A stretch of 64,000 nt of DNA from a bacterium. GTDB taxonomy: Bacteria; Electryoneota; Electryoneia; Electryoneales; Electryoneaceae. The position numbers were made by a program, and so were the translations under genes. Under the pieces are notes generated by a model, which made no database searches, was not told the origin of the DNA, and was given only the letters and a program-made list of their open reading frames with translations. Position 1 is the first letter of the stretch; the number at the start of each line of letters is the position of its first letter. The DNA lies in NCBI GenBank assembly GCA_020444265.1, contig JAHLLH010000003.1, positions 310,001 through 374,000 on the forward strand, in the 5' to 3' direction. Below are positions 16,048 through 24,895 of the stretch, one piece after another.

Positions 16048-18015
16048 CTAGTTCAGAAAGGTCTGTTGATCCCGGAGGTAGTGGAAACGGTCTCCGCGAT
16101 GGTCCGGGCAGAAGGCTGGGAGGTCAAATCCCTTTTCTTTCATGCTGAGAACGGCTTGGTCATACGCCTGCTCGTTGTACAGGCCATGAGTCGGAACCCA
16201 GGTTGCCGGACGGATATGTGTCATGAAATAGCTATTGCTGTCCTCAAGTGGGCAGAGGGCGCTGAAACGACAACCAGTGACATTCAGGAAGGCAAGATCG
16301 ACTGCCGAGTACTGTTGTGCGAGGAAGTCGATCTCGTCGGTGTAGACATTTTCCCGCCCTTCAGCCCACCCGGCATGATCTCCCGCATGATAGATCACGA
16401 GACCATCTCCATCAACCATGAATGCCTGTCCGCCATCGACCGAGGCAATCGTGGTAATGCGAAGCCCGTCCACGATTTGCGTTTCGCGAGTTGGGATGTA
16501 GGTATACTCCGGTCCTGAATAGGGTCCGCCCGGCTCGTTTGTCTCGGGGTTCGGAGGATTGAGCTCAGGTTCCCAGCCATAGACGTAGGTCACCTGATCG
16601 AGAGAATCCGCAAGCGTGAAGATGGCTGGATCAAAATGGTCAGCGTGCTCATGGGAGACGAAGACGATCACATCCTGGTTCGCGAGCTCTGAGGTCGAAA
16701 GATGACCGTTGCGGATGCCCGGGGTCCCTGGCTGGATCCCTTCTTCCCAGTAATCGAAGACGAGGAGATGATGGCTTGTCTTCACAACCCATCCGCAATG
16801 TCCCGTGTACCAAAGTTGTGCTTCGCCGGGTTGCAGGGGTGATGTCAACTCAGAAGGGGGCAGTTGGTTTGTCTCCACCCGGTCTTCGGGCGGCAGGTTC
16901 GCGGACAGCAGGCTTGCTACATCCCAGTTGCCATACTGCACGGCATAATCGAGGGGTGTGTAGCTCCGTTGATCACGAGGCGCAATCGACGCTCCTTTAT
17001 GCAGGAGCTCCTCTGCAACAGCGAGATTCCCTGAAATGGATGCGGAGTGCAGTGGGGTAATTCCGAGGCTGTCCGAAGCATCAAGATGACGTGCCTTGTC
17101 AACCACCAGATTGGACAGCTCGACGGCTGACTCTCGCCTTGCGAGACAGTTTATTAAGGGTTCGCCGTTCGTAGTAAGATGGTCCGGATTCGCGCCGTAA
17201 GCGAGAAGGAGTTCGACTAGTTCACGGTTGTCACGTTGGATGGCCAAGCGAAGAGCGGGGTAGTCGGTCGGGATTCCCTCGAGGTTGGGATCTACCCCGC
17301 GTTCCAGCAGTACCCCCAGCAAGCCAGGATGTTCGCCCTGGATGGCCGCGATGATCGGGGCCGTCCAGCTGTCTTCCATAGGAGACGCCGAGGCACCTCG
17401 ATTCATCAGGTCCAGCGTGAGCTCAACTGATCCACCCTGTACGGCGAAATAGAGAGGTGTTTGACCACGGGCGTTCGGCTGATCCAGGTCACCCCCAGCT
17501 TCCAGCCAACGGTCCAGCATTTCGGGATTATTGCCGATTGCGGCATAGTGACCGATGGAGTTACTGTCCACATTCACAGTTGTGATTGAGGAACCATTTT
17601 CGATCAGGATGTCGACCACATCCCATTTTAATCCGCCCGCAGCGGCAAGCAAAGGAATCCAACCGTAATCATTCGCGGTTGACGGGTCTGTTCCTGCTTC
17701 GAGCAACAGTCGCACGACCTCGGGGTGGCCATAAAACGCAGCACCGTGCAGCGGAGTGGAGTGGGCGTTGGAAACTGCATTTACATCTGCACCTTGAGTG
17801 ATCAGCCATCTCGCCAATTCGAGTTGACCCGAGTAGCTGGCCTTGTGCAAGGGTGAATAACCATTCTCGTCAGGTGCTGTCAAAGCGTTCGGTTCTTCGG
17901 CGAGAATAGCCTTGACCCGATCCAGGTCGCCCGCCGTGCATGCTGTGTGGATTTCGGATGCGGAACAGACTGCAACGAGTGTGAAAAGGATAAACAGGGC
18001 AATAAACGTTCGCAT
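16048..18015 (-). CDS. Secreted ankyrin-repeat protein fused to a metallo-beta-lactamase-fold domain
   Basis: 655 residues from the ATG at 18015, which has AAGGAGATCAACCCG upstream; a longer reading to 18084 is less likely. Residues 1-19 are a signal peptide (F-I-A-L-F-I-L-F-T-L-V-A-V-C-S-A-S). About residues 25-385 carry roughly eleven ankyrin repeats (G-Y-S-P-L-H-K-A-S-Y-S-G-Q-L-E-L-A, T-P-L-H-G-A-A-F-Y-G-H-P-E-V-V-R-L-L-L). From about residue 405 a metallo-beta-lactamase domain of the UlaG-like type follows, with S-H-E-H-A-D-H-F (His455, His457, Asp459, His460), Y-H-A-G-D (Asp546) and T-H-G (His610). All main metal ligands are present, so hydrolase activity is likely. Its substrate is unknown; ankyrin repeats suggest a protein partner. 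A periplasmic or exported location is inferred. Confidence 0.85.
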   Translation of the reverse strand: MRTFIALFILFTLVAVCSASEIHTACTAGDLDRVKAILAEEPNALTAPDENGYSPLHKASYSGQLELARWLITQGADVNAVSNAHSTPLHGAAFYGHPEVVRLLLEAGTDPSTANDYGWIPLLAAAGGLKWDVVDILIENGSSITTVNVDSNSIGHYAAIGNNPEMLDRWLEAGGDLDQPNARGQTPLYFAVQGGSVELTLDLMNRGASASPMEDSWTAPIIAAIQGEHPGLLGVLLERGVDPNLEGIPTDYPALRLAIQRDNRELVELLLAYGANPDHLTTNGEPLINCLARRESAVELSNLVVDKARHLDASDSLGITPLHSASISGNLAVAEELLHKGASIAPRDQRSYTPLDYAVQYGNWDVASLLSANLPPEDRVETNQLPPSELTSPLQPGEAQLWYTGHCGWVVKTSHHLLVFDYWEEGIQPGTPGIRNGHLSTSELANQDVIVFVSHEHADHFDPAIFTLADSLDQVTYVYGWEPELNPPNPETNEPGGPYSGPEYTYIPTRETQIVDGLRITTIASVDGGQAFMVDGDGLVIYHAGDHAGWAEGRENVYTDEIDFLAQQYSAVDLAFLNVTGCRFSALCPLEDSNSYFMTHIRPATWVPTHGLYNEQAYDQAVLSMKEKGFDLPAFCPDHRGDRFHYLRDQQTFLN

Positions 18016-18287
18016 CGGGTTGATCTCCTTGTCGGCTCCTGATGCGAAAAACGGCGAGAGGGGTGCAATTTCGGTCAGAATCACACAGATCTCGAATTAG
18101 ATGACACATCTCGTGCAAATCAGACACCTGTAAAAAGGTTTACCTCCCCTAATTTAATACGTATCGGAAGAGAATCGTGGACATGCACTTAGCTGAGTAC
18201 TGATGTCTCTCCAAAATGAATCATGTCACTCAAACCGCTACATCGACCTGAAGAATGCAGCAAAATGAACGATCGGCTTGTTTTGCC

Positions 18288-19001
18288 TTAACCGATCCGC
18301 TTCAGGAACCAACGGTACGTGACCCCGATCCAGATGAGGTGGACAATGATGCCCCCGGTCCAGCGAAGCAGGAAGCTGGTTGTTCCATCAGCGAGCATTG
18401 AGTAACTCACCCAACCTTGCGGAAGCAGCAGGCCGCTGTAAGCCCAGAAGCCCGGCAGGAAATAGACGGCGAACGGGGCGACACTCATCAGAGAGAGGAA
18501 TTTCCCAACCGCCAACCCTTCGACTTTGTTCCCCGCCAAACCCGCCATCAGCAACAAACCGACTGGTGCCTCCATCCCTGCCATCAGATGCATCAAGAAC
18601 ATCTTGCCCATCGGTGGGGTGTAGAGACCGGTCCCATAGCTCATCAGGAAGCCGTAGAGGAACGACAGCAGTACAGGCGCGATCATGCGGAATGAAAGGT
18701 AGCCTGTCCGTCGCAGCGGGGTCACATCGAGGTAGAGTAGCAGGTTGGCGTCCCGGTCATCCAGCAATGTGTAGCCAGCGATCATCGACAGCAGCATCGG
18801 CGGGAAAAGAAGCAGGACACTGAGGATGAAGGGGGCATGGTCCGCAAGCACAAACTCGTCAGGCAGAAAATGCAACAGGGCAGGCAGACCGAAGCGAATG
18901 AGCATCGCGATCAGGACTGGAGCGAGGGAGAGGATGATCAGGGTGCTGTCACGAGAAACCGTCTTCAGGTCCAATCGTGCCATGGCGAGGATCGCCTTCA
19001 T
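18288..19001 (-). CDS. ABC-2 type transporter permease (second permease of operon)
   Basis: 237 residues with about six hydrophobic segments and a short basic N-terminus (M-K-A-I-L-A-M-A-R-L-D-L-K-T-V-S-R-D), the usual opening of ABC-2 permeases. The D-R-D segment after the second helix (L-L-D-D-R-D-A-N-L-L) is common in this fold. It overlaps the previous permease by four bases (ATGA) and is the last gene of a tetR-ATPase-permease-permease operon. The two permeases probably form a heterodimeric channel for export of a small toxic compound or lipid; the substrate is not indicated. Confidence 0.8.
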   Translation of the reverse strand: MKAILAMARLDLKTVSRDSTLIILSLAPVLIAMLIRFGLPALLHFLPDEFVLADHAPFILSVLLLFPPMLLSMIAGYTLLDDRDANLLLYLDVTPLRRTGYLSFRMIAPVLLSFLYGFLMSYGTGLYTPPMGKMFLMHLMAGMEAPVGLLLMAGLAGNKVEGLAVGKFLSLMSVAPFAVYFLPGFWAYSGLLLPQGWVSYSMLADGTTSFLLRWTGGIIVHLIWIGVTYRWFLKRIG

Positions 19002-19705
19002 TGAATCCTCCCTGTCTTGAAAACCAGTTTCGATTCAAACCAGTTCGAGGCCCAGTGCCACGCGATCAGGGTGTAAACTGCCATCCCTCCGATACCGTAA
19101 AGGACTAGCCCGACACTCTGTTTGCTCCGTATCCAATCGATTAACACAAGAGAAGCGGTGGTAGGGAAGGGGATGGATATCCAGAAGGGCAGCAGACCGA
19201 ACCAGCTCAGGAAAGGCAGGACGAAAAGGATCATGTAGCCAGCAGAGAGCAAGAAATAGTGGTTTAGCGATCGTGCGAAGGAGACGAGGGTCAGTCCGAA
19301 GAGGGTAAACACCACTGATGTCAACCCAACGCCGAGCAGGAGTGAGATGCCATGAAAACGGATTCCGTACACCCCCACCGCTAGCAAGGTGCTTGACAAC
19401 AGGGCGATCAGGGTGAGGGATACTACCTTCGATGCCAAATACTCCCAGGTGCGAATCGGAGTCACAAACAAGCTTTCTACCGTTCGCTGGTCGCGTTCCA
19501 GAAGCACCGACCCACCTACGAAGTAAAAGCCAATCATCGCCGGGTCGCTGAAGAGAACCAGGGTGAAGACTTGGTCGCGAGCCACATCGGGAATCATTCG
19601 CAAGGCAAGGATATAGATTGCAGTCAGGCCGATGTAGACCCCGTAAAAGCCGTGACGCCACTGGAGACGGATATCGTGACGCAGGAGGGTGAGGAGTCGT
19701 CTCAT
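18998..19705 (-). CDS. ABC-2 type transporter permease (first permease of operon)
   Basis: 235 residues, about six hydrophobic segments. The N-terminus (R-R-L-L-T-L-L-R-H-D-I-R-L-Q-W-R) and L-L-E-R-D-Q-R-T-V-E-S-L-F-V-T-P-I-R (a coupling-helix region with E-R-x-x-x-T) are typical of ABC-2 permeases. It overlaps the ATPase gene upstream and the second permease downstream by four bases each, so the genes are translationally coupled. It works with the ATPase at 19702-20556. Confidence 0.82.
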   Translation of the reverse strand: MRRLLTLLRHDIRLQWRHGFYGVYIGLTAIYILALRMIPDVARDQVFTLVLFSDPAMIGFYFVGGSVLLERDQRTVESLFVTPIRTWEYLASKVVSLTLIALLSSTLLAVGVYGIRFHGISLLLGVGLTSVVFTLFGLTLVSFARSLNHYFLLSAGYMILFVLPFLSWFGLLPFWISIPFPTTASLVLIDWIRSKQSVGLVLYGIGGMAVYTLIAWHWASNWFESKLVFKTGRIQ

Positions 19706-20556
19706 GCCAACCTCCGACCCGTCACCTCGATAAACACCTCCTCCAGGGTTGCTTCAAGGCTGTGAATGGTTTCTATTTTCCCCGATTGGAGCAGCTCCTG
19801 AAAACTGGGTTCCCTACCCAGGGAAGCGAGGTCGAATTCGGTACGATCCAATGAGCCATTGGTGCGATACTCCACACGGACACGCTTCTTCCCGTGATCC
19901 AGCTTCAGGTTACGTGGTGAGTCGATGATGCGCAGTTGGCCATCAACGATGAAACCCACACGATCGCAGAGATCATCGGCATCGTGCATGTTATGTGTGG
20001 TCAGGAAGATGGTCGCACCTTCCCTCTTTTTCATCAGAATGAACTCTTTGACCGTTTTTGCATTGGTAGGGTCAAGGCCGGATGTCGGCTCATCGAGGAA
20101 AACAAGCGATGGTTTGTTGAGGAAGGCGCGGACGAAATTGAGGCGCATTTTCATTCCCTTCGAAAACTCGCCGACCTTTTTGTTCGCGTCAGCTGCGAGG
20201 CCCACAATCTCGAGCAGCTCCTCAGGATTCTCTGTTTCGCCCCGATAGAGATCTTTGAAAAAACGCAGGTTTTCCAGAGCCGACAGCTTGAGATAGAGGT
20301 TGGGGAATTCGAAAGCGACTCCGATTGATTCGTAGTAATCCGAATGGATGGAGCTCAGCTCACGGTCATCGATTTCGACTTGGCCACCATACCCTTTCAG
20401 GAGGCCGATGAGGACCATCTGGGTGGTACTTTTCCCCGCACCAGAGGGACCAAGAAAACCGAAAATTTCACCCGCCTGGACCTGAAAATCCATCTCGTGG
20501 ATTGCAGGAGTGTTTCCTGTCGGGTAGGTGTAGGACAGCTGATTTACACGGATCAT
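19702..20556 (-). CDS. ABC transporter ATP-binding protein
   Basis: 284 residues. Walker A is G-P-S-G-A-G-K-S-T (about residues 37-45), the signature is a variant F-S-K-G-M-K-M-R in place of L-S-G-G-Q, Walker B is L-V-F-L-D-E-P-T-S-G-L-D and the switch His is in T-T-H-N-M. The C-terminal extension (T-L-E-E-V-F-I-E-V-T-G) is the usual dimerisation tail of drug and lipid exporter ATPases. The gene overlaps tetR and the first permease by four bases each. It powers export by the two permeases that follow. Confidence 0.92.
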   Translation of the reverse strand: MIRVNQLSYTYPTGNTPAIHEMDFQVQAGEIFGFLGPSGAGKSTTQMVLIGLLKGYGGQVEIDDRELSSIHSDYYESIGVAFEFPNLYLKLSALENLRFFKDLYRGETENPEELLEIVGLAADANKKVGEFSKGMKMRLNFVRAFLNKPSLVFLDEPTSGLDPTNAKTVKEFILMKKREGATIFLTTHNMHDADDLCDRVGFIVDGQLRIIDSPRNLKLDHGKKRVRVEYRTNGSLDRTEFDLASLGREPSFQELLQSGKIETIHSLEATLEEVFIEVTGRRLA

Positions 20557-21170
20557 GACTGGCCTCCCTTGTGCATCAATCCATCAGCTACCATTTCCGC
20601 CAGCAGGGTGAGGGTTTCGTCGTATTGTTCGAGTCCCAGTAACTCACGTTGCATAGGGATGGCCACAAGAGAGGTAATAATGTCGGCGATCTGCTCTACG
20701 GTCAGGTCCGTTCGGACTGCATCCTGATCTTGCCAACCCTTGATCAGGTCGAGCAAGAATTGACGATCTTCTTTGCGATGCTTCTCCAGCCACTCGGGGG
20801 AAACCTTTCGCAGCAGGTACTCGAGTTCGCCGGGACGCATCAGGAGCGAGAGGAAAGGCGATTCACCCATCATTTCGAGGGCACCTTTGAGGAAAGCAAC
20901 CAGGGATGTTCTGGTGACATTGCCGTCGGGGAAGACCCGTGTGATAAACCGAGTCTTCATTTCCTCTTCTTCCTGCTCACGGATCACCGTATACAGTTCT
21001 TCCTTCGACCTGAAGAAGTTGTAGAAGGAGCCTTTTGAGATGCCGACCGCTTCCGCAATCTCCTCAACCCGTGCTTTTCGAATCCCATACTGGATAAACT
21101 GTTCCTTTCCTTCACGGAGAAGGCTGATGCGAATCCTCTCTCGATCTTCGCTGCTGAATTCTCGCGGCAT
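20553..21170 (-). CDS. TetR family transcriptional regulator of the ABC operon
   Basis: 205 residues. The N-terminal helix-turn-helix is plain: G-K-E-Q-F-I-Q-Y-G-I-R-K-A then V-E-E-I-A-E-A-V-G-I-S-K-G-S-F-Y-N-F-F-R-S-K-E-E-L-Y. The rest is a helical ligand-binding and dimer domain. As the first gene of the operon with a four-base overlap to the ATPase, it very probably represses its own operon and is released by the exporter substrate. No perfect operator palindrome was found by eye in the 230 bases upstream. Confidence 0.9.
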   Translation of the reverse strand: MPREFSSEDRERIRISLLREGKEQFIQYGIRKARVEEIAEAVGISKGSFYNFFRSKEELYTVIREQEEEEMKTRFITRVFPDGNVTRTSLVAFLKGALEMMGESPFLSLLMRPGELEYLLRKVSPEWLEKHRKEDRQFLLDLIKGWQDQDAVRTDLTVEQIADIITSLVAIPMQRELLGLEQYDETLTLLAEMVADGLMHKGGQS

Positions 21171-21402
21171 AGCAACCTCTATATCTCAATGACGGAATTT
21201 GTAAAATAGTCACAGGTAACGTATGACAAGAGATAGAGAGTTACAACAGGTCTGTCTCTATGGCTCTCTTTTGCGATATCTGTACTGGGTAGAATGGGCA
21301 ATCGTAGCAGGACCGTGTCCAGATGCGTTCCCAGGAGAAGTGTAAGTGCACCTGTGTAGGTGTTACCTTTGTGACCGACGTTTGGACAATACGATTGGAA
21401 AA

Positions 21403-23205
21403 ATGATGCTGCGTACGATCCTGTTTTTCATGTTTTTGCTCCTGGTAGCTGCCGTCCCTCTTCATGCCCAGTACCAGGTGTCGTCGCCCTATCTCGTCGA
21501 CCCCGATCTCGCCATTGGGTATGTCGACAGTTGTGCGACGTTCTGGTTGATCGCCTTCGACCAGCAACAGGGTGGATTCCATACGAACGTGGACCGTGAT
21601 GGGACGGTGCTCAGCAATTGGGGTACCGAGAAAAACATGATTTCCCAGTCACGCGATGCCTATGGGTTCGTACGTGCCTTCATGATGACAGGGGATGAAC
21701 TCTACCTTGAGATGGCGGATTCAGCGTTGGCCTTTCAGTACAGAACGGCCTGGGACAGCGAGTATGGCGGGTGGTTCAATGGGGTTTCTGATGCCGGGAC
21801 ACCTACCAATCCAAACGATCAGAAGACTGCTTTTTACCAGCACTATGCGTTGCTCGGCCCCGTCGCTATGTACGAGGCTACTCGGCGCCCGGCCCACCTG
21901 GAGTGGGTAGAAACCGGGTACAACTGGATGGAGGAGCATCTCTGGGATGATCGTGACGGTATCAACGGTTATTTCGATCTGGTGAACCGGGACACGACCA
22001 ATCCGCAGAAAAAGTCGTTCAATGCGACAGTTGATGCAGTAACCACCCACCTGCTCTACCTCTACCTGATGACAGGCGACGAAGTCTACCGGGAGCGTCT
22101 GCAGGAGATGGCTGTCGAAATGCGTATCCGTCTCGTCGATTCGATGCCGTTCCAGGAGATCGGATTTGCCGAGCACTTCTTCTCAAATTGGTCGGTGAAC
22201 AGCAGCGAAACCATGACCATTATGGGACACGTGCTGAAAACAGGCTGGTGCCTGGCCCGAATCAATCAACTGTTACCAAATGCAGGATACGTGTCCGACG
22301 CTCAAGTGCTGGTGGATGAGGTCTACGAAAAGGGCTACGATCATGTGTACGGTGGCCCCTTCAAGGACTACAACCGAACCACCGGCGAGATGCTGCTGTG
22401 GGGATTGCAGGATTCAGCTAAAGCATGGTGGCAGATGGAACAGGCGGTGGTTGCAGGGTTGCAGCTCTGGGATACCACCGGGGAGGATCGCTACCTGCAA
22501 ATGGCCGACTCGACCCTTGACTTCTTCATGGAGCACTTTGTCGATCATGAGTACGGCGATGTCTACTCGGACCGTACACGAGATGGGGGGCAGGCCTGGG
22601 GACTCGAGAAGGGGTCGAACGGTAAAGCGGCGTATCATTCCATCGAAACCGGGTACTACACCTACCTCTACGGAAACCTCTTCGTGCACGGACGCAATGT
22701 GACCCTCTATTACAAGTTTGATTCTGCCCAGGATGATGCCAGCTACACCCTTAGTCCTCTCGCCTGGCGGCCAGAAGCATACCGGATCGCTTCCGTGCTA
22801 CTGGACGGGGAGGACTATCTCGACTTTGATGGAACGGATCGTCTCCTGAACTTGCCTTCAGGTGTAGGGGGGCTGTTTGCGGTCGAATTCGAACCCATCG
22901 GCTTGAACGGTGTAAACGATGACATGGTGGTCACCCTGCCGGGGTCAATGAACCTGCTCCCTGCCTACCCGAATCCATTTAACGGAACGACAACCGTTCG
23001 CTACCAACTTGACCAGCCGATGTTCATTGACCTGCGAGTCGTAAATATGCTCGGTCAGGAGGTCGCTTGGCTGAGTCGTGGAAAACAGACTTCTGGAGTT
23101 CACGAGGTCAGCTTTACGTCGGAGATGCTGGCATCTGGCACCTATTTCGTTTTACTTAAGGGTGAGACAGAAATTGATCGCACACGGTTGATTCTGTTGA
23201 AGTAA
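21403..23205 (+). CDS. T9SS-exported AGE/alpha-alpha-barrel enzyme-like protein
   Basis: 600 residues from ATG 21403 (M-M-L-R-T-I-L-F-F-M-F-L-L-L-V-A-A-V-P-L-H-A-Q), a signal peptide; the start may instead be 21406. Residues about 25-430 resemble the N-acylglucosamine 2-epimerase/cellobiose epimerase superfamily, with helix repeats and motifs such as G-G-F-H-T-N-V, S-R-D-A-Y-G-F-V-R-A-F and E-Y-G-G-W-F-N-G. Several expected His positions can be found (Q-H-Y-A-L-L-G, G-H-V-L-K, Y-H-S-I-E-T-G), but I did not confirm the catalytic pair. A linker domain and a T9SS sorting domain follow (A-Y-P-N-P-F-N-G ... G-T-Y-F-V-L-L ... L-I-L-L-K). A secreted sugar epimerase or a glycan-cleaving alpha/alpha-barrel enzyme are both possible. 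Confidence 0.72.
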   Translation: MMLRTILFFMFLLLVAAVPLHAQYQVSSPYLVDPDLAIGYVDSCATFWLIAFDQQQGGFHTNVDRDGTVLSNWGTEKNMISQSRDAYGFVRAFMMTGDELYLEMADSALAFQYRTAWDSEYGGWFNGVSDAGTPTNPNDQKTAFYQHYALLGPVAMYEATRRPAHLEWVETGYNWMEEHLWDDRDGINGYFDLVNRDTTNPQKKSFNATVDAVTTHLLYLYLMTGDEVYRERLQEMAVEMRIRLVDSMPFQEIGFAEHFFSNWSVNSSETMTIMGHVLKTGWCLARINQLLPNAGYVSDAQVLVDEVYEKGYDHVYGGPFKDYNRTTGEMLLWGLQDSAKAWWQMEQAVVAGLQLWDTTGEDRYLQMADSTLDFFMEHFVDHEYGDVYSDRTRDGGQAWGLEKGSNGKAAYHSIETGYYTYLYGNLFVHGRNVTLYYKFDSAQDDASYTLSPLAWRPEAYRIASVLLDGEDYLDFDGTDRLLNLPSGVGGLFAVEFEPIGLNGVNDDMVVTLPGSMNLLPAYPNPFNGTTTVRYQLDQPMFIDLRVVNMLGQEVAWLSRGKQTSGVHEVSFTSEMLASGTYFVLLKGETEIDRTRLILLK

Positions 23206-23267
23206 GACGAGAGCTTGCTTGAGTGTTCTGGGCAGACAAGGGATCTGCCTCATCAATTGGAGGGATC

Positions 23268-23636
23268 ATGAAGCGTGGGTTGATTCTGTTTGGCTTGTTC
23301 GCGATGATGCTTGTCATGGGCTGCACCGCAAACCTGCCGAATGCAAACATGGCATCGTTCGAGTACGAGATGGACGACATGGAAGTCCTCGGTCGTGTGG
23401 ACGGGTCGTCTGAAGCTGTCGCGTTATTGGGTGGATTTATCATCCTCGAACCCGATGGGAGCTACGAGAAGGCGTACAAGGATGCATTGAGCAAGAAAGA
23501 GGGCGCCAATGCATTGATCAACGTTTATAGCGACATGGAAATCACCCAGTATTTCGGTGGGTTTTACATCAAGTACAAGACCATCGTGCACGGCACCGCA
23601 GTCAAAGTGGATTCAAGGTATGGTCTAATCGACTGA
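23268..23636 (+). CDS. Small lipoprotein of unknown function
   Basis: 122 residues; the ATG at 23268 follows GGAGGGATC. The signal peptide ends in a lipobox, L-V-M-G-C at about residue 21. The mature domain of about 100 residues contains G-G-F-I-I-L-E-P-D-G-S-Y-E-K-A-Y-K-D-A-L and A-N-A-L-I-N-V-Y-S-D, a pattern resembling small bacterial lipoproteins of the TRL/DUF6567 type; this match is from memory and weak. A perfect hairpin terminator follows. Confidence 0.65.
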   Translation: MKRGLILFGLFAMMLVMGCTANLPNANMASFEYEMDDMEVLGRVDGSSEAVALLGGFIILEPDGSYEKAYKDALSKKEGANALINVYSDMEITQYFGGFYIKYKTIVHGTAVKVDSRYGLID

Positions 23637-23660
23637 TTGCATCTGGATTTGTGAGGTAGC

Positions 23661-23687
23661 ATTGCGGGCCGAATTTCGGCCCGCAAT
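23661..23687 (+). terminator. Intrinsic terminator after the small lipoprotein
   Basis: ATTGCGGGCCGAA (23661-23673) pairs with TTCGGCCCGCAAT (23675-23687) around one base, followed by TTCTTC. Strong GC stem with a weak T-tract. Confidence 0.8.
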
Positions 23688-23704
23688 TTCTTCTGGAAGG
23701 AAAG

Positions 23705-24172
23705 ATGAAACACGTTTTAGGGATAGTAGTTTGCGCCTTGGTCCTCATCGGATCGTCCCCGACGCAGGCGGCACCGGAAAAGGTTGAAGGGGTCGACACC
23801 TTTGTAAACCAGTGGGTCAAGCACTTCGGCGAACGAGATGCCACTGCTCTCGCCGGGCTGATCGACAATTCTGTAGGCACCCTTTTTGTCATGGCAACAG
23901 GTCAACGATACCGTTCAAAGGACGAGTATGTGGAGGCTCAGGGGGCAGTGTTCAGCGGAATGGATGCACTGGCTGTCTCCCTGAAGTGGCAGGAGTTCAA
24001 AACCTTTGATGATCGCATCGTGTGGGGAGCCTTTTATTTCACCGAAGATGTCGACTACGGTGATGAGACCCTTCGTTTCGGTATGGTGCAGAGTGTGACC
24101 CTGGTAAAACGCCAGGAGGGATGGCGTCTCCTGATGCTGCATGAATCGGTGACAGCGGTCCTGGACGAGTAA
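23705..24172 (+). CDS. Secreted NTF2/SnoaL-like protein
   Basis: 155 residues, GGAAGGAAAG before the ATG. The signal peptide is K-H-V-L-G-I-V-V-C-A-L-V-L-I-G-S-S-P-T-Q-A. The mature protein has the pattern of the NTF2-like fold used by SnoaL and DUF4440 proteins: F-V-N-Q-W-V-K-H-F-G-E-R-D-A-T-A-L-A-G-L-I, then Y-R-S-K-D-E-Y-V-E-A, and a final R-Q-E-G-W-R-L-L-M-L-H-E-S. Such proteins are small enzymes or binding proteins, and function cannot be inferred from the fold. It is separated from its neighbours by terminators or gaps. Confidence 0.72.
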   Translation: MKHVLGIVVCALVLIGSSPTQAAPEKVEGVDTFVNQWVKHFGERDATALAGLIDNSVGTLFVMATGQRYRSKDEYVEAQGAVFSGMDALAVSLKWQEFKTFDDRIVWGAFYFTEDVDYGDETLRFGMVQSVTLVKRQEGWRLLMLHESVTAVLDE

Positions 24173-24235
24173 CAGATGAAACTGCAATCCTCCAGGGATG
24201 GTGGTTCCTTGGATTGAAAGCGAGGGGATGCTCAG

Positions 24236-24568
24236 ATGATTGTGATCCAATTGGCGAATGATGGCATGGGACGGGGGGATGAGGAGCTGGGCAAACGCTT
24301 GATGACCACATTCCTGCAGGTGCTCGGACAAGCAGATCAGACTGTTGCAGCCATGGTCCTGTTCAACACGGGTGTACGGCTCGCCTGCGAAGGATCGCCC
24401 GTGCTGCAGGAGTTGAAGGAGCTGGAAGAACGTGGCACCATGATCCTTTCGTGCGGAACCTGTCTCAATCACTTCGATTTGGGACGAAAGTTGGTTGTGG
24501 GAAAAGCATCCAACATGGTCGAGATCACCGATACAATGTTGAAGGCGGAGAAGGTTATTCCCCTCTGA
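24236..24568 (+). CDS. DsrE-like protein related to the C-terminal half of YedF
   Basis: 110 residues, with GAGGGGATGCTCAG before the ATG. The sequence I-V-I-Q-L-A-N-D-G-M-G-R-G-D-E-E-L-G-K-R-L-M, then V-L-F-N-T-G-V-R-L-A-C-E-G-S, and I-L-S-C-G-T-C-L-N-H-F matches the C-terminal domain of YedF, a TusA-DsrE fusion linked to selenium metabolism in some bacteria. The TusA half is absent here and no selD or selenium gene is nearby. The Cys pair in S-C-G-T-C is the candidate persulfide site. It probably handles sulfur or selenium in the cytoplasm, but the role is inferred from the family only. Confidence 0.82.
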   Translation: MIVIQLANDGMGRGDEELGKRLMTTFLQVLGQADQTVAAMVLFNTGVRLACEGSPVLQELKELEERGTMILSCGTCLNHFDLGRKLVVGKASNMVEITDTMLKAEKVIPL

Positions 24569-24650
24569 TGGTGAATGGTTTCACAGCGCTCCCATCTCAA
24601 AATAGCCTGGGGGGGCTGTAGCGGTCCTGTTGCTCGAGAGCATCAGAACG

Positions 24651-24676
24651 AAGGTCCCGAAAACGGGACCTTTTCT
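24651..24676 (+). terminator. Intrinsic terminator after the DsrE-like gene
   Basis: AAGGTCCCG (24651-24659), loop AAAA, CGGGACCTT (24664-24672), then TTT. It lies about 80 bases after the stop. Confidence 0.88.
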
Positions 24677-24895
24677 GTCTTTAAATAGATTCCTTAATAG
24701 TTATAATTCCCCCTTATCCTTCAAGGATAGCTCCTTCCAAAACGTATCTTAACATCAAGTCAGTTAGATGGATAGTGCAAGCATCGTAAGTTGTTAAGAT
24801 TAATCAGGCTTGTAATTATTACGGTTTTGTTGTTGATGTTTGTCATCTTCGCCACATGTGATGCATTTGTAGACGGGTAACGGATCGAGGAAACA
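24677..24895 (+). promoter_or_regulatory. AT-rich promoter region of the HDOD gene
   Basis: This stretch is far more AT-rich than its surroundings. It holds a 15-base palindrome TATCCTTCAAGGATA (24715-24729) that could be an operator, and TAATTATTAC and TTGTTGTTGATG segments near 24810-24840. No gene is visible. Promoter elements could not be assigned with confidence. Confidence 0.35.
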
